DNA from: Akebia trifoliata
Taxonomy: Eukaryota > Streptophyta > Magnoliopsida > Ranunculales > Lardizabalaceae
Assembly: GCA_017979445.1 (NCBI GenBank)
Contig: JADQWC010000146.1
Location: forward strand, 23,536 to 87,535
DNA: 64,000 nt
Reading direction: 5' to 3'
Shown here: piece by piece, positions 45,570 to 57,140 of the stretch
How the letters are laid out: each line of letters starts with the position of its first letter
Position numbering within the stretch: the stretch's first letter is position 1
The notes under the pieces: generated by a model
Told to the model about the DNA's origin: nothing
Databases searched by the model: none
What the model saw: the letters and a program-made list of their open reading frames with translations, nothing else
Program-made: the position numbers and the translations under genes

Positions 45570-47163
45570 CCCCTCCACGATGGTGGGATCCAGTCATCTG
45601 GCTCCTCACTCCAATGAGCACTCAGGACGTTTGATCCATTTTGAGTGGCACTCTTCTCATCTTGGGATTCTACCAGAGTCCTCCGACGTGATGGACATCA
45701 ACTTCTCAAAGTTCTAACTCTCACATTCCCTTTCTATTAGCATTACTCTTTCCACTATCCCAGCCAAGAAGAGGAGCCAGACTTCTTATGGTTCTAACTT
45801 TTTTTAGAGGCTGATTAACTAGCTGTGGTGCCTGGGGAGCCTGTTGCCCTTGTTATTGTTCATGCTTCTATTTCTACTACGGTTGCTATCGATGCCACTA
45901 TTAGTGTCGTTGTTGTTTCTACAGAGACTCAAAAGTAAGCAGTACAGCCCAGGGCAGACAGTCCTATTTTTGACTTCTAACAACAGAAAAGGCGTCGGCT
46001 GGTTAGGAAAAGTTTAAAGAGTCCTTTTCCTCCAAAGGAGTCCCAACACGAGGGCCCTCGTACTCGCAAGACTCATTTGGAAGAGGCTGCCTATGCCTGG
46101 ATGGAACGCGTGGCTTTTTTTCTGGATAGGAATGAGAATAACATTTTTCGGTCCCCTGTCACGTCTACAATAAAGGATGCGGGGTAAGAAACTCAATAAT
46201 CGCTGCTTCCCTGCTCTTCCAGTCCATTTCTTCTATGGACTGGGATGTTGCTGATTGGGCTAATGCTGACCTGGGCTTCGGTCGCTTCGCCTATGGCCTT
46301 CACCAAGTATTTACTGCTCTTTCTGCTATGATATTCCTTTCACAATTTCTGCATACTCGCACTATTCTTTTTTTCTCGTAGGCTCATGTTTATGGGACCC
46401 TGACCTTCCTGAAGTGGTGTGAGGCTGAGAACCAGGCAGCCACCCTGACCAGAGAGTAGGAAGAGAAAATAACTACACTCTAAGTTGAGTTGGCCTCTTC
46501 TAGTCAATTTTTTCGTGAGGCTAAAGAGGAAATGGAGGCAAATCTGGTCCAATTTTCCAAGGCCAACTTAGCCTTGAAGGCTTCTAACATGGAGTTGACA
46601 GATCTTTAGGGTGTTCTTCAACTAAAGCGGGCGAACTACAAAGAAAGAGTGCAACGGAGAGACGTAGAGCTAACGGAGCTCCAAGAGAAGGTACAATAAC
46701 AGTAGCTCGAACTAAGCTCCCTAAGAACACGTGTTGATTTAGCCAGACTGCCCAGGTTAAAGAAGACGAGCCTAAAATCAGGAGGCTTCTAGGGCAATTG
46801 CAAGCCTAGTACTCTCGGCTAGTGGAAAAAGGTTACCACGAGGGCTTTGAGGCTGCTCGTCTTCAGTATGAAGGAGAGGAGGATGAAGGGGATGACGAAG
46901 AGGATTTGGATGATGCCCCTCTGGTGTCTCCTATCAGGAACATTCCCTAGACCGGACACTTTGGGCGAATTTCCCCCTTTCAGCTAGATGAGCAGGGAAA
47001 CCCCATAGCTATCATTAACCGGACTCCTAACAAACTTCTAAAGGCTAGGGCTACCTTAGAATTTAACCCTGCCCCAATCATAGATTCTTCAGCCCAGATC
47101 AGCAGTCCACCCCCCACTCATCCATCAGACCAACCGTTTACTCCTGTTATCAACATGGATAAG
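45570..47163 (+). pseudogene. Transposon-type gene, 3' part with coiled coil, broken
   Basis: It continues the gene interrupted by the solo LTR. Readable pieces are HLEEAAYAWMERVAFFLDR (about 46075-46130) and DWDVADWANADLGFGRFAYG before 46306. A plausible 75-nt intron follows (46307-46381, GTATTT...CTCGTAG) that rejoins in frame to AHVYGTLTFLKWCEAE. A long Glu/Lys/Gln-rich coiled coil lies at about 46420-46720 and an acidic end at 46870-46920 (EGDDEEDLDD). Five in-frame stops in the coil all sit where CAA or CAG would fit. It is cut at 47163 by the minus-strand Tat element. Gag-like or structural role inferred only. Confidence 0.55.
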
Positions 47164-50100
47164 TGAAATTGCCTCAACCCATTTTTCGCTAAATAGCGAA
47201 TTGGGGTCCGATTGGTCTAGGAACCATAAATAACTCCAAAATGGATCGGGTCGATCCACGGATCAGAGAAATGGGTAAGGGGTCAGATTACGAATTTCGG
47301 AAGGTGTTAGGCACCGAACCCGCCCGATCGAAATGATCGGTCTCTACTATGATCCAAACTATCCTACGGTCAACGGGTAGAAACTAAAGTCAAGCTAGGG
47401 TTCCCTCATCATCAGATTATATCGAATGTGCTAAATGAATCTTACGACCAATATTTTCTCAAATATCACATAATTCTTGAATTCCACACAAAATGGAAAT
47501 ACTTGAAAAAGCCTAAATTCTATATCATGCTTCAAAGCTCACATGGCAAGATATTTTAATCACAAACCCGCATGTACAAAGATTTCCCAAATCGACTAAA
47601 ATAGGAATTTGTGAAAGTTTTCTAAGTTGGAAAATCGTAAATATGGAACTTCTAAATTAGCACTTTATGAGATTTCTAACTCGAAAAATTATCCATATCA
47701 TAAAATCATGAATTTAATGAATTTTTAAATTAGAAATTGACAAATATGAATTTTTCGAAGTAAAAAATTATGATTAAAAAATTTCTCAAATTAGAAAATG
47801 ACAAAATTCTAAAATTAAAATGTTCTAAAAGTGAATCTTACAAAAATGGAAAATGTGAACATGAAAATTTTCAAATTACGAACACGTGGTTGATCAACAA
47901 ATCGACGCCTCAACAATCAAAATATTAGGGACATGGGGCAAATTAGTGAATCAACCACTCACACATATATGCAAATTTTCCTTTTTTTGAAAAGGGGACA
48001 CGTGGCGAACGTTAATAAATTTATTGGTAAATTAATTCCTATATACATAGAAATCAATGAGTTGACTTGATGTCCAATTTAGTTTTTAAAAAAAACTTTA
48101 AATTCCCAATGTACACCAAAATCAGTGAGTTAACTTGATGTCCAATTTAGTTTTAAAAAAAACTTTAAATTCCCAATGTACACCAAAATCAGTGAGTTAA
48201 CTCGATGCCCATTTCATCAAAAAATCGATTTTAGTTTCCTATGCACACATACAAATCAGTACGTTAACTCAATGTCTATTTTGTTGAAAAATTCGACTCT
48301 AAACTCTCAACATGCATAGAAATCAGTGAGTTGACCACATTGCGAGTTAGCGAATCAACTATTCACATATATATAAAAGTCATGATCACGTGGTAAATCA
48401 TTGAATCGACCATCTGCACATAAATGCAACTTTTTTATCCGAAAAATGTAAGACACACGGCAAACGTTAGAAACATGCTAATGAAGGTCGAATGATCATT
48501 CACGACATAAAAATTTGAGAAATGAAAGAGAAATAACAATAAAGATAAACAAAATAAAAAAAATTTCACTTACCCTTATGAATGAATAGTAGTTGCGATG
48601 GTTCCTTCAAAAATACTCGATTACCTCTGCAAAAAGGATGAAGGTATTGGGCTGCATGTTAAGAGGTGTCACAAAGTGGATGAAGGAGGTAATGGCTGCA
48701 GTTAGGACGTCAGAGAGAAAAAGGAGTGGTGGTTGCTACTGTTAGAAGGAGTTAAAAGAGAATGCTTGGGGCCGTTGCAGGGGCTGATAACTGAAGGTAA
48801 ATGGAGGTCATGAATGGGATAGCAAAGGGCTGCTGTTTAGGACTATTAATTATGAAGAAGGGTTGTATTTTGGGGCTGCCAATAGTCCAGGAAAGGGAGG
48901 TCGTGAATGGGACAGCAAGGGGGTGTTGTTTTGGGCTGTTAATGGTGAAGAAGGGCTGTGGTTTGGGGCTATTAATGGTGCAGGAAAGGGAGGACGTGAA
49001 TGGGACAGCAAGGGGGTGTTATTTGGGGCTGTTAAAGGTGAAGAAGGGCTGTGGTTTGGGGCTGTTAATGGTACAGGAAAGGGAGGACATGAATGAGACA
49101 ACAAGGGGGTTGTTTGGGGCTGTAATGGACAATGGGGTTGCAGATTTAATGGAAAAGAAAGTTGGACAGCAAGGGTGATGTAATAGACGGTGAAGCTACA
49201 GATTTGATGGAGAGGAAGAAAAGACAGCAAGGGAGAAGAAGATGGGACTGAAAAAGATTTGAGGAATAAGAGAAATGTGCTGTAGTGAAGCCCTTGGAGG
49301 AGAAGGAGACCGTACTCCCCTCCCTTCAATCCTTTCTTTTATTTTCTCTCTTGTTGCCGTGTAAGAGTAGAGATTCTCTTCAGTCAAACATGAATCAGGG
49401 ATAGAGAACTGGAGAGGATGAGTATGTAATGAAGAGAGGAGGTCAAAGAGAAAATGGTGTGAGAGTGAGAAGAGCCGAAGGAGAGGAATCGAGCGTCCAA
49501 GAGGGAGAGACAAAACAGACGAGAGAGAGATCCCCCTTCTCGTTTTAACGTTTCTGCTTAAATAGAAACTAATTTTCTATTTTGAAAGATTCTTATTTCT
49601 CTTTGCTTCTCACACGTTTCTTTTTTCTTTCCTTTTCTTTTGGGAGAATGTAGGTGGGGATCCCACGCTACTCGCGTATCAATAGTTACCCACCCCCGAG
49701 TTGTGATTGGTTGACTTAACTTTACTTCCATTGGTTGAGTATTAATTCGATTTTGGATTGAGTTAATTGAATTTTAAATTTGTTGATTAGATTTTGATTT
49801 TAATTTTAATGGTTGATTAATTGGAATTTTGATCGATCAATTTTAGAATTTTTTATTTAATTGAATTTTTTTTATAGGATTTAATTTCTTGATTGCATTT
49901 TGATTTTAATCTTATCGGTTGTTTGATTTTAATTTTTAATTTTTAATTGTTGCTTGATTTTAATTTTAATTGTTTAATTTTAATTACTGCTTGATTTTAA
50001 TTTTAATTTTTTAATTGTTTAATTTTTAATTTGAGTTTTATTTTTAATTTTAATTATTTGAATTTGAATTGTTTAACTTTTAATTTGAGTTTTATTTTTT

Positions 50101-50696
50101 AGTTTAGATTGGATTTTTGACTGGATTTCGATTTTTATTACATTTTCTTAAGGATCGAGATCTCTAAATTGAATTTGGAGGTTGAGGGGCATTTCGGTCA
50201 TTTTTATGACTTTTTCTAAATTTCTCTGTTTTCGTCGATTTGGGTCCCTTTTGACTCGAAATCATGTTCTGAGTGCAATAGAGGTATTTTCGAGGTCTTT
50301 CGGGGTTTCGAAATTTATGAGTGGTATTTTCGTCATTTTATCAAATTTTATCAATTTTGGTAAATTTTGGCGTGAAGTTTCTTTCAATCGCAACGTGATT
50401 ATTTCTAAGTCTCGGGGTGATGTTTTTCTAGCGTAGTGAGGTCTGTAAGTTATCCAAATGTGTAGCGAACCAAATCGTTCGTACTTGCTAAGTCAAGTGT
50501 ATGGTGTAGCGATCCTAAGCGTACGTAATTCTATGTCGCGTGTCAAGGAGAAAGAGTAGAGTAAAATTAGAAGATAGAGGGAATTGGAAGGAGACTTCTC
50601 ACAAGCTTTCAAGTTCTTTGCGCTCATCATTAGGAATTCACAGCAACTGGGTGACGGATCGTCAAGTCAGGCGAATGCAAAAATGGGGTGTCAACA
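47164..50696 (-). repeat. 3' LTR of minus-strand Tat element
   Basis: On the minus strand it starts TGTTGACACCCCATTTTTGC (at 50696) and ends GGCAATTTCA (47164). The 3.5 kb length is unusual for this group's other LTRs here (1.5-1.7 kb). A TATA-like TATTTAA on the minus strand (49558-49564) marks the likely promoter. Downstream of it are a 93-bp repeat (48812-49150) and a primer-site-like decamer lost in this copy. 47164-49310 matches 61143-63318. Confidence 0.85.
48812..49150 (-). repeat. 93-bp tandem repeat in LTR leader (left copy)
   Basis: Units start GAATGGGACAGCAA at 48812, 48905, 48998 and 49091. 93 bp equals 31 codons, so frames stay open on both strands. On the element's sense strand they spell a Pro/Ser-rich repeat (RPPFPAPLTAPNHSPSSPLT). 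The same array is at 62830-63120. A leader peptide is possible, but no supporting start context or conservation test is available. Confidence 0.8.
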
Positions 50697-50725
50697 GATG
50701 CTCCTCTTTGGCAGAGGGTGGAAGC
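50697..50725 (-). promoter_or_regulatory. Polypurine tract of minus-strand Tat element
   Basis: On the minus strand GCCAAAGAGGAGCATC directly precedes TGTTGACACC, mirroring the AAAGAAGGGCATC and AAAAAGGGGCATC tracts of the plus-strand elements. Confidence 0.8.
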
Positions 50726-51186
50726 AAACTAGATGGCAAATCTATTTTGATAGATAGTGCGACATCCGAATGTCAAAGTCAATGACATGTCATTTTAGCA
50801 GCCTGATTTGGTATTTCGTCGAGGCGTCCAGATCTTTGAAGGTAAGTTCTCCTTAGACTAAAAATGTTAAATCCTCGAATTTTGAAAAATTATCCTTAAC
50901 TTATGCAAATGTGCACGTGTGTGCAATGGTTTGATGCTCACAGAGTAGTCTATCGGATCATTGAGAATAAATCATCATCGATAACAACAAATATCAGGTC
51001 CTAGAGATCTTCTCTCGTTGACGATGATGATTCAGATTGAAATGCACATATGCAATCAAAACACTCATATGATATTGAATTATGACAATCTGAACAACGG
51101 GATACTTAAAATCATAATGTTATCAAAATCAGGTGATGTTGGAACTTCATTAAATCCTATCGAAATTCTTTTTTTTAGAGTTCGAA

Positions 51187-51862
51187 AAAGTTTGAGTCTC
51201 GCTTATCGGACTCGAGCTTATTGGAGCCACGTTTCTCAGGTTGAGGTTTATAAGAACTTAAAAAATCCTATTTCAAAATGTTAGAGTCTCGTTTCTCGGA
51301 CTCGAACTGATGTTTACAGGAACTTAAACAATCCCGTTAATTCATTCTATGATTTAAACAAAGCTGGAGTCTCGCTTCTTGGACTCTGACTAAGGTTTAT
51401 AGGAACTTAAACAAACCTGTTAATTCATTATATGATTCAAACAAAGTTGGAATCTTGTTTCTGGGACTCTGGCTGAGGTTTACAGGAACTTTAACAATCA
51501 TGTTAATTCATTATATGATTCAAACAAAGCTGGAGTATCGTTTCTCGGACTCTGGCTAAGGTTTACAAAAACTTAAACAATCCTGTCATAGTTGGAGTCT
51601 CGCTTATCGGACTCGAACTTGCTGGAACCACGCTTCTCGGGCTAAGGTTTGCAGGAACTTAAACAATGCTGTTAATTCATTTTATAATTCAAAAAAGGTT
51701 GGAGCCTCATTTTTCAGATTTAAGCTTGTTGGAGCCACGCTTCTCGGGCTTGGGTTTGCAGGAGCTTAAACAATCCTGTTAACTCATTCTACGATTCAAA
51801 GAAGTTGGAGTCTCGTTTCTCAAACTCGAACTCAATGGAGCCACGCTTCTCGGGCTTGGATC
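51187..51862 (-). repeat. Tandem array with alternating hairpins (minus-strand element 3' region)
   Basis: Irregular units of about 80-110 bp carry GGAACTTAAACAATC and TTAATTCATT linkers. Each begins with a hairpin of one of two types: GAGTC-tcgcttatcg-GACTC (51191, 51283, 51596) or GAGCC-acgcttctcg-GGCTT (51731, 51837). Decayed versions lie at 51449, 51532 and 51701. It occupies the same slot as the arrays of the other two Tat elements. Confidence 0.85.
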
Positions 51863-51869
51863 AATTAAA

Positions 51870-53290
51870 GATTCAGTATTATCGAGCTCGATGATTGAGA
51901 GATTGGGCCTTTACTGGCTCATCATGCATTTGGATTCATAATTATCATTGAGCTTTGCCAAACTTTTAAGCTTTTGAACAAGATTTTACTTTTTGATCAT
52001 GGAATCAAGAATGAAAACTTCAAAATCAAAGTTATTCTCAAAAATGCCCCTAGTTTCAAGGTTGGCTTATATCTGCAACTTAACTATGAAACTGATAGAA
52101 TGGATTGTACTTGGAAAGTGGATGAAAAGCTACAGACTTGGACAGATAGAAAGATCGACAATCCTCTAAATGTTCAAAACTCTTAAGATTAACATATGTG
52201 CAGTAAGGAATTGATTATTCTCTTTTGAATTTTTTTTTTGAAAAATGTTTGAGCTGGGCTTTGATAAATATTGGAATATAAGATCTTTCTCTTCAAAGTG
52301 GTCAATGATTCTACATTTCCCATTAACATACACCACTAAAGATCTTGAAATGTTTGAAAGAAAGGCTTCTGAGTTCCTTTGACTTCAACATTGTCATTGT
52401 CAAATGTGAGCTCTCAACTGAAAAATGAATATTCTGACTTGAACGATTTTCTACATTCTCCAGCTTCTGTGTAAGCTTTTCTTCTGAATTTTCCTTCTCG
52501 GTAGGATTTTCCCTTCCATTTGATGATGCCCTAATTTTTGCTTAGATTGCCTCTTCAGGTTTTCAATCTAACGGGCTTTGTTTTTTCTTTTCTGAAGATG
52601 CCTTGATTTTTGCCTAAGTCGCCTTTTCAAGTTTTCAACCTAGCAGGCTTGCTTTTTTTTTTTTTGTTATACCCTAACTTTTGCCTAAATCATCCTTTCG
52701 AGTTTTCAACTTAGCGGGCTTCTTTCTTTTTGATGATCTCAGATACTCAACTTGACAACCTTTGGTTCTCTGTACCTTAACCAAATCAATTAACATTCAG
52801 GAGGACTTAGTAGGTGGGCTTAGGACATGGTTTAAAAAGAAAATGTATAAGGCTCAACTTCCCAAAATGCCCCTAGTCTGACATTATTCTTCTTTCGTCA
52901 ATTCTTTTGAATTTATCTTTTCTCTAATACCCCTAATTAGGCATTTTTTGTCAATTTTTTTTATTCTCATTTTTTTAATGCCCCTAGTTCGACATTATCC
53001 TTTCTTTGGGAGAGATTTTTTTTGACACTTTTCTTAAGAGAATGTATATTTTATTTTTTGTTGTGACCGGGCCTGAAGTAACTTCTCAAGTTGCCTACGT
53101 ATCCCAAATCTTTTTTTTCTTTCTTGGGATCAGATCAAAACGTAGTTCATACAAGATTTCCCTCCCAAGGTTAGTTGGTGTGGTTCAGAAAGAAGAGCCT
53201 ACTGAAATATTTTTTTTTTTAAGCTACGAGGGGCTAAAGAAGATTACATTTTTCTTGGTAAGATGAGAGAATTGTTCGTTTAAAGAAGGC
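51870..53290 (-). other. 3' untranslated region of minus-strand Tat element
   Basis: No gene. On the minus strand it holds, in order from the integrase end, the conserved box (53061-53103), a GGGGCATT-type purine stretch (52860-53000), and stem-loop modules (52525-52735) such as CTAAGTTG/TGATTTAG, CTAGGTTG/CGACTTAG and TTAGATTG/CAATCTAA. The modules match those of the plus-strand elements. Confidence 0.75.
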
Positions 53291-53800
53291 CTCCTTCGGT
53301 GAAATGCTATTCGATTTGGTCAAGGTTTTGGGAACTCGATGTCTTGTTTGCTTTGTCAAGCGAGATCTTCTTTTGAGAATGAATCGCTTTTAATCTCCTT
53401 TTGTAATATTGAATATGATTGAGTTTTCTGTATTCGACTGTTCACTTCTTCTAGAACTCGGAGAAAATCTTTTATCTTTTATGATGGATCCCTTCTTACA
53501 AATCTTGGCCCCTTTGTCGATGGTTTCAACTACGTCATTATTGATGATCTTTGACTTTGAAGTTCACTCTCAGCTGTAAGTCCTGATCTATTTTGGTGCA
53601 ATCCGTTCTGATGAAAGATAAAATTGTATTCATATTCAACATATCCTCATGAGACCATGTGAGAACACTACTGAATTTCTTAAATGAATTCATCGTTTTT
53701 TCATGTTCTTTTAAGGATAATGTAGTACCAGTTTGCACTTCTTAAGTGTACTCTCCTATTCCAATATTTATCAAGTTCAAGTCTTCCCGCAACCGATCAA
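53287..53800 (-). pseudogene. pol remnant: linker, RT start and integrase end (minus-strand element)
   Basis: Minus-strand translation from 53800 gives the linker end (a DLNLINIG block), then TGTTLSLKEHEKTMNSFKKF and SSVLTWSHEDM, the RT entry segment, to about 53530. About 180 bp later 53350-53287 matches the very end of integrase. RT core, both RNase H domains and most of integrase are deleted, an internal loss like that in the outer element but with different ends. Confidence 0.7.
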
Positions 53801-53804
53801 TGCC

Positions 53805-54821
53805 GACACTGTTAAGAAATATTACGCTTAAGACCTGACCCTGAGATGACGAAAGGCCATTTTTGTTATCCCAAACAAACCATCACACCCTAGTCAACCC
53901 TTTTGAGCCATCACGTTCATTTCTTAACCTAAGACTGGGACAAGTCAACAACTACAAAAAAAAAAAAAAAAAGATCAGAAAAAAATAGAAAAATCAAAAG
54001 CATCAAAAGTACTCCTGGCCCGCATGAGGATAAACTGTGAACGACTAAAAATACAAAAAAATCAAGAAAGTCAAAAACTCGAACACTTGATCTTGGCTCG
54101 ACCCAAATCTCCAGCCTAAACAAGTTCGAGAGACGCTGGGAGGAGACATAGATCACTTTTCCGAAACAAAAATAGACGAACCCCATGTTTATTCCACTTT
54201 AGATAAACTAAGATTCAGACCTTAACCTTTTTGTAACCTTCCACTACCATAAGCCTAAGCCAACGTTTCGTCCTACTTAAAGTCCTTTTTGATCAGGAAA
54301 TGTTCTAGGACAACATAACGACAGTGACAACACCAATGATCTTGCAACTTGGTCCGGACCTCAAAGTCTTATTAGTCGTTGGAAGACTCGAGAGGGGAAT
54401 CCAGATCGGTTATTCGAAAAAAAAAGAGTACTCGAAGTGTAGAGTAGTCGATCTCGCGGCTCAACTTGAGTTGTCAAACTACGAATAGTCGTCAGCAAGC
54501 TCGAGAGGGGAATCTAGATCTATTACTCAAGAAAGAGTACTACTACAGAGTAGAGTCGTCGATCTTGCAGCTCAACTTAAGTCACCAAGCCACAAAGACA
54601 CAGAGATTCCGAGCAGAATTGTAATGAAAAATCTAGAAAAATACAAGCATGGTCTGAAAGGGCATAGTGAAAACTTGAAATGGCGCTATGAGTAAAAGAA
54701 TCAGACTATGGCAAGATCAAAGCCACCAGCACGATGAAAATCCCAAAAAGGACGTCGATGCGTAAAAATGTGGAAACCGGGTCTTATGAAAACCGTAATT
54801 GGCATCGGAGGCAATAAAGGT

Positions 54822-54852
<31 letters not shown>

Positions 54853-55401
54853 CAACTCCTGGCCCGCAAGAGTATAAACTGTGAACGGCAAAATCTTTCC
54901 AAAATCCCGAGACCCAAAACAGTCTTCCAATACCATAGCACTGGGAATGACTCTAAAGGAATCAAAAGAGTAATTGACATTTATATCCTCGGTGATTGGC
55001 AAAAACACCAAGATCGTCGCAACCAAAGGTTTTACAAACTTTGAATTTATCGTACTCATTTGATAAAGATATTTCATAAAATTTCAAAAAAGAAAAACTA
55101 CTATTTTGGCCGATGATGAAGATTCTAGGACTTATTCAAACTTCAAGTTTTCAAAGCATTAGATACACCTGAGGCCAAGTAAGTACAAAACCTATTTTCT
55201 TTGCATTAATCTTTCAAACATTTTGTAATAAAAAGAAATCAATCAAACATCATGAAAAAAGAGTCAAGGCGTTCCTACAAAGCACGGATCTGGACAGCTC
55301 GACTCATCATCAATTTTCCAGCCTGACTCGTCATCACGACTCACTAGACAAGATGCGAAGGCATCGAAGAAGGGACCGCAAGAAAGCCCCTCCTAAGATC
55401 A
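53805..55401 (+). other. 3' region of truncated Tat element, non-coding
   Basis: No gene. It has internal direct repeats ACTCCTGGCCCGCA(T/A)GAG followed by TATAAACTGTGAACG (54013 and 54855), a pair of blocks around CTCGAGAGGGGAATC(C/T)AGATC (54388 and 54501), and a 27-bp A-run at 54828. The style matches Tat 3' regions with short repeats. Confidence 0.55.
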
Positions 55402-56745
55402 CTCTCCGGACTTACTGAGGTAGATAAACCATTGATCATCGAACTTACAGTTGCAGCAATGGAAGAGTTTATAAGAATGACCTAACTAGGGAAATCCTTA
55501 TGGATGCGTGGCCTTAACGATGCTTATGAGATTCTAAGTGAAGATGAGTACATACAAACATTCCCGAGGGGAATTGGACCAAAACTATCGAAATCAGAAG
55601 CTTCTCGAGAAACTGCCGTTGTTATCATGAATCACATTAACCTTGTTAAGATCCTTATGGATGTGAATCAGTGGTCCACCGTGTTCTCTAACATTGTTTC
55701 AAAAGCAACAACTCTTGAAGTCATATCAATAGGCGTAGTAGAAAACTACAATGGAGCCCTTCAAGTGATGACAGCAGAATTTCAAGTCCCTTCACCTCTG
55801 ATTTTGACTTGAGAAAATTTCTTTGTAAGGTATTGTAAACAACATGTCAAGGGGATTTGGACGGTGGTCGATGTTTCCTTAGATCATTTGTGTCCTAGTC
55901 CGATATCGAGATGTTGAAGAAGGCCATCATGCTATTTAATCCAAGAAATGCCAAATGGTCACTCCAAGGTCATATGGGTCGAACATGTAGAAGTGGATGA
56001 CAAAGCAGTTCACAGTACATATAGAACACTGGTTAACTCTGACCTTGGATTTGGCGCAAAGCGTTGGGTTGCTACCCTAGATAAACAATATGAATGCCTT
56101 GCAAGTGTTATGGCTAGTAATATGCCCGCTGGAGATGTTGGTGTGATCACAAGTCAAGAAGGGCGAAAGAGTATGTTGAAGTTAGCTGAAGGAATGGTGA
56201 TGAGTTTTTGTTCTGTTGTAAGTGCTTCTACTGCTCACACATGGACAACATTATCGGGAAGTGGCGCTGAAGATGTAAGGACCATGATTGGAAAAAGCAT
56301 AGATGATCCAGGCAGGCCTCCTGGTATTGTGCTAAGTGCAGCTACTTCTTTCTGGCTTCCAGTCTCACCAAAGGGAGTTTTCAATTTCCTTCGCGATGAG
56401 AACTTTAGAAGTGAGTGGGACATTCTTTCTAAAGGCGGTACTGTTCAAGAAATGGCACATATTGCTAATGGTAGAGATCCTGGGAACTGTGTTTCTCTAC
56501 TGCGAGTTAATACTCCAAATTCCAGTCAGAACAACATGTTGATATTACAAGAGAACCAATGCAACAGGTCTTGATCGATTCGGTTCCAACTGCAAAACTC
56601 TCTTAGATCTGTGACAGCTGTTAACAATCATATTGCTTGTGTTCCAACTGCAAAACTATCTCTTGGATTTGTGGCGACTGCTAACAACCTCAATGCTTAC
56701 GCCGTTGAAAGGATCAAAGGTATCAAAGGACAATGCATGAATTGA
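55402..56745 (+). pseudogene. Captured HD-ZIP class IV START-domain fragment
   Basis: In one frame it reads [56 protein letters not shown], [12 protein letters not shown], then [60 protein letters not shown] and [18 protein letters not shown]. This is the START and adjoining region of HD-ZIP IV transcription factors (ATML1/PDF2/HDG type), which control epidermal identity. Homeodomain and zipper are absent. Three in-frame stops (55483, 55810 and 55918) each fit a C-to-T change of CAA or CGA. At about 56570 the frame jumps to the extreme C-terminus (VPTAKLSL), which is present twice. No introns are apparent. It is a dead fragment inside a retrotransposon. Confidence 0.9.
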
Positions 56746-57140
56746 GAAGATTAGCTTATGATAGAAACAGAGCAAGATCAACAAAAGAAGGTAACAAAAA
56801 AAAATAAATAAATAAATAAATAAAAGAATTTCAAAAACCTTTCGAGTTGCACTCAATTCCGATTTGTCAAAACACGATCGAAGAAATAGTCGGATTTCAA
56901 AACTCATCAAATTTTCATCAAATCAAAGATCTCACACGAGCTCCGCGCCATCGAGATCAATGAATTAATAAGGCAAAACTCTGTCAGACCCCGTGCTTGA
57001 GTAACCATTTTTCACAAAAATCTTCAATACAATCGATAATTCAAGATCGTGTTTTTACAGAATTTTTCTGGCCCGTACAAATAGGGGTTTAGTCTATTCT
57101 TTGCAGTTCTTTGCACGCAATTCCTGCAAAGAAGGGCAGC
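56746..57140 (+). other. Tail and polypurine tract of truncated Tat element
   Basis: Non-coding sequence with AAATAAATAAATAAATA near 56803-56823. It ends AAAGAAGGG (57128-57136) CAGC immediately before TGTAGACACC, the arrangement seen at the other Tat 3' LTRs. Confidence 0.7.

Noticed and set aside
53006..53266. 86-codon plus-strand frame
   Set aside because: It overlaps the conserved untranslated box of the minus-strand Tat element, read on the wrong strand.
55402..56745. A functional HD-ZIP IV gene
   Set aside because: There is no homeodomain or zipper, with three stops, a large internal deletion and retrotransposon flanks.
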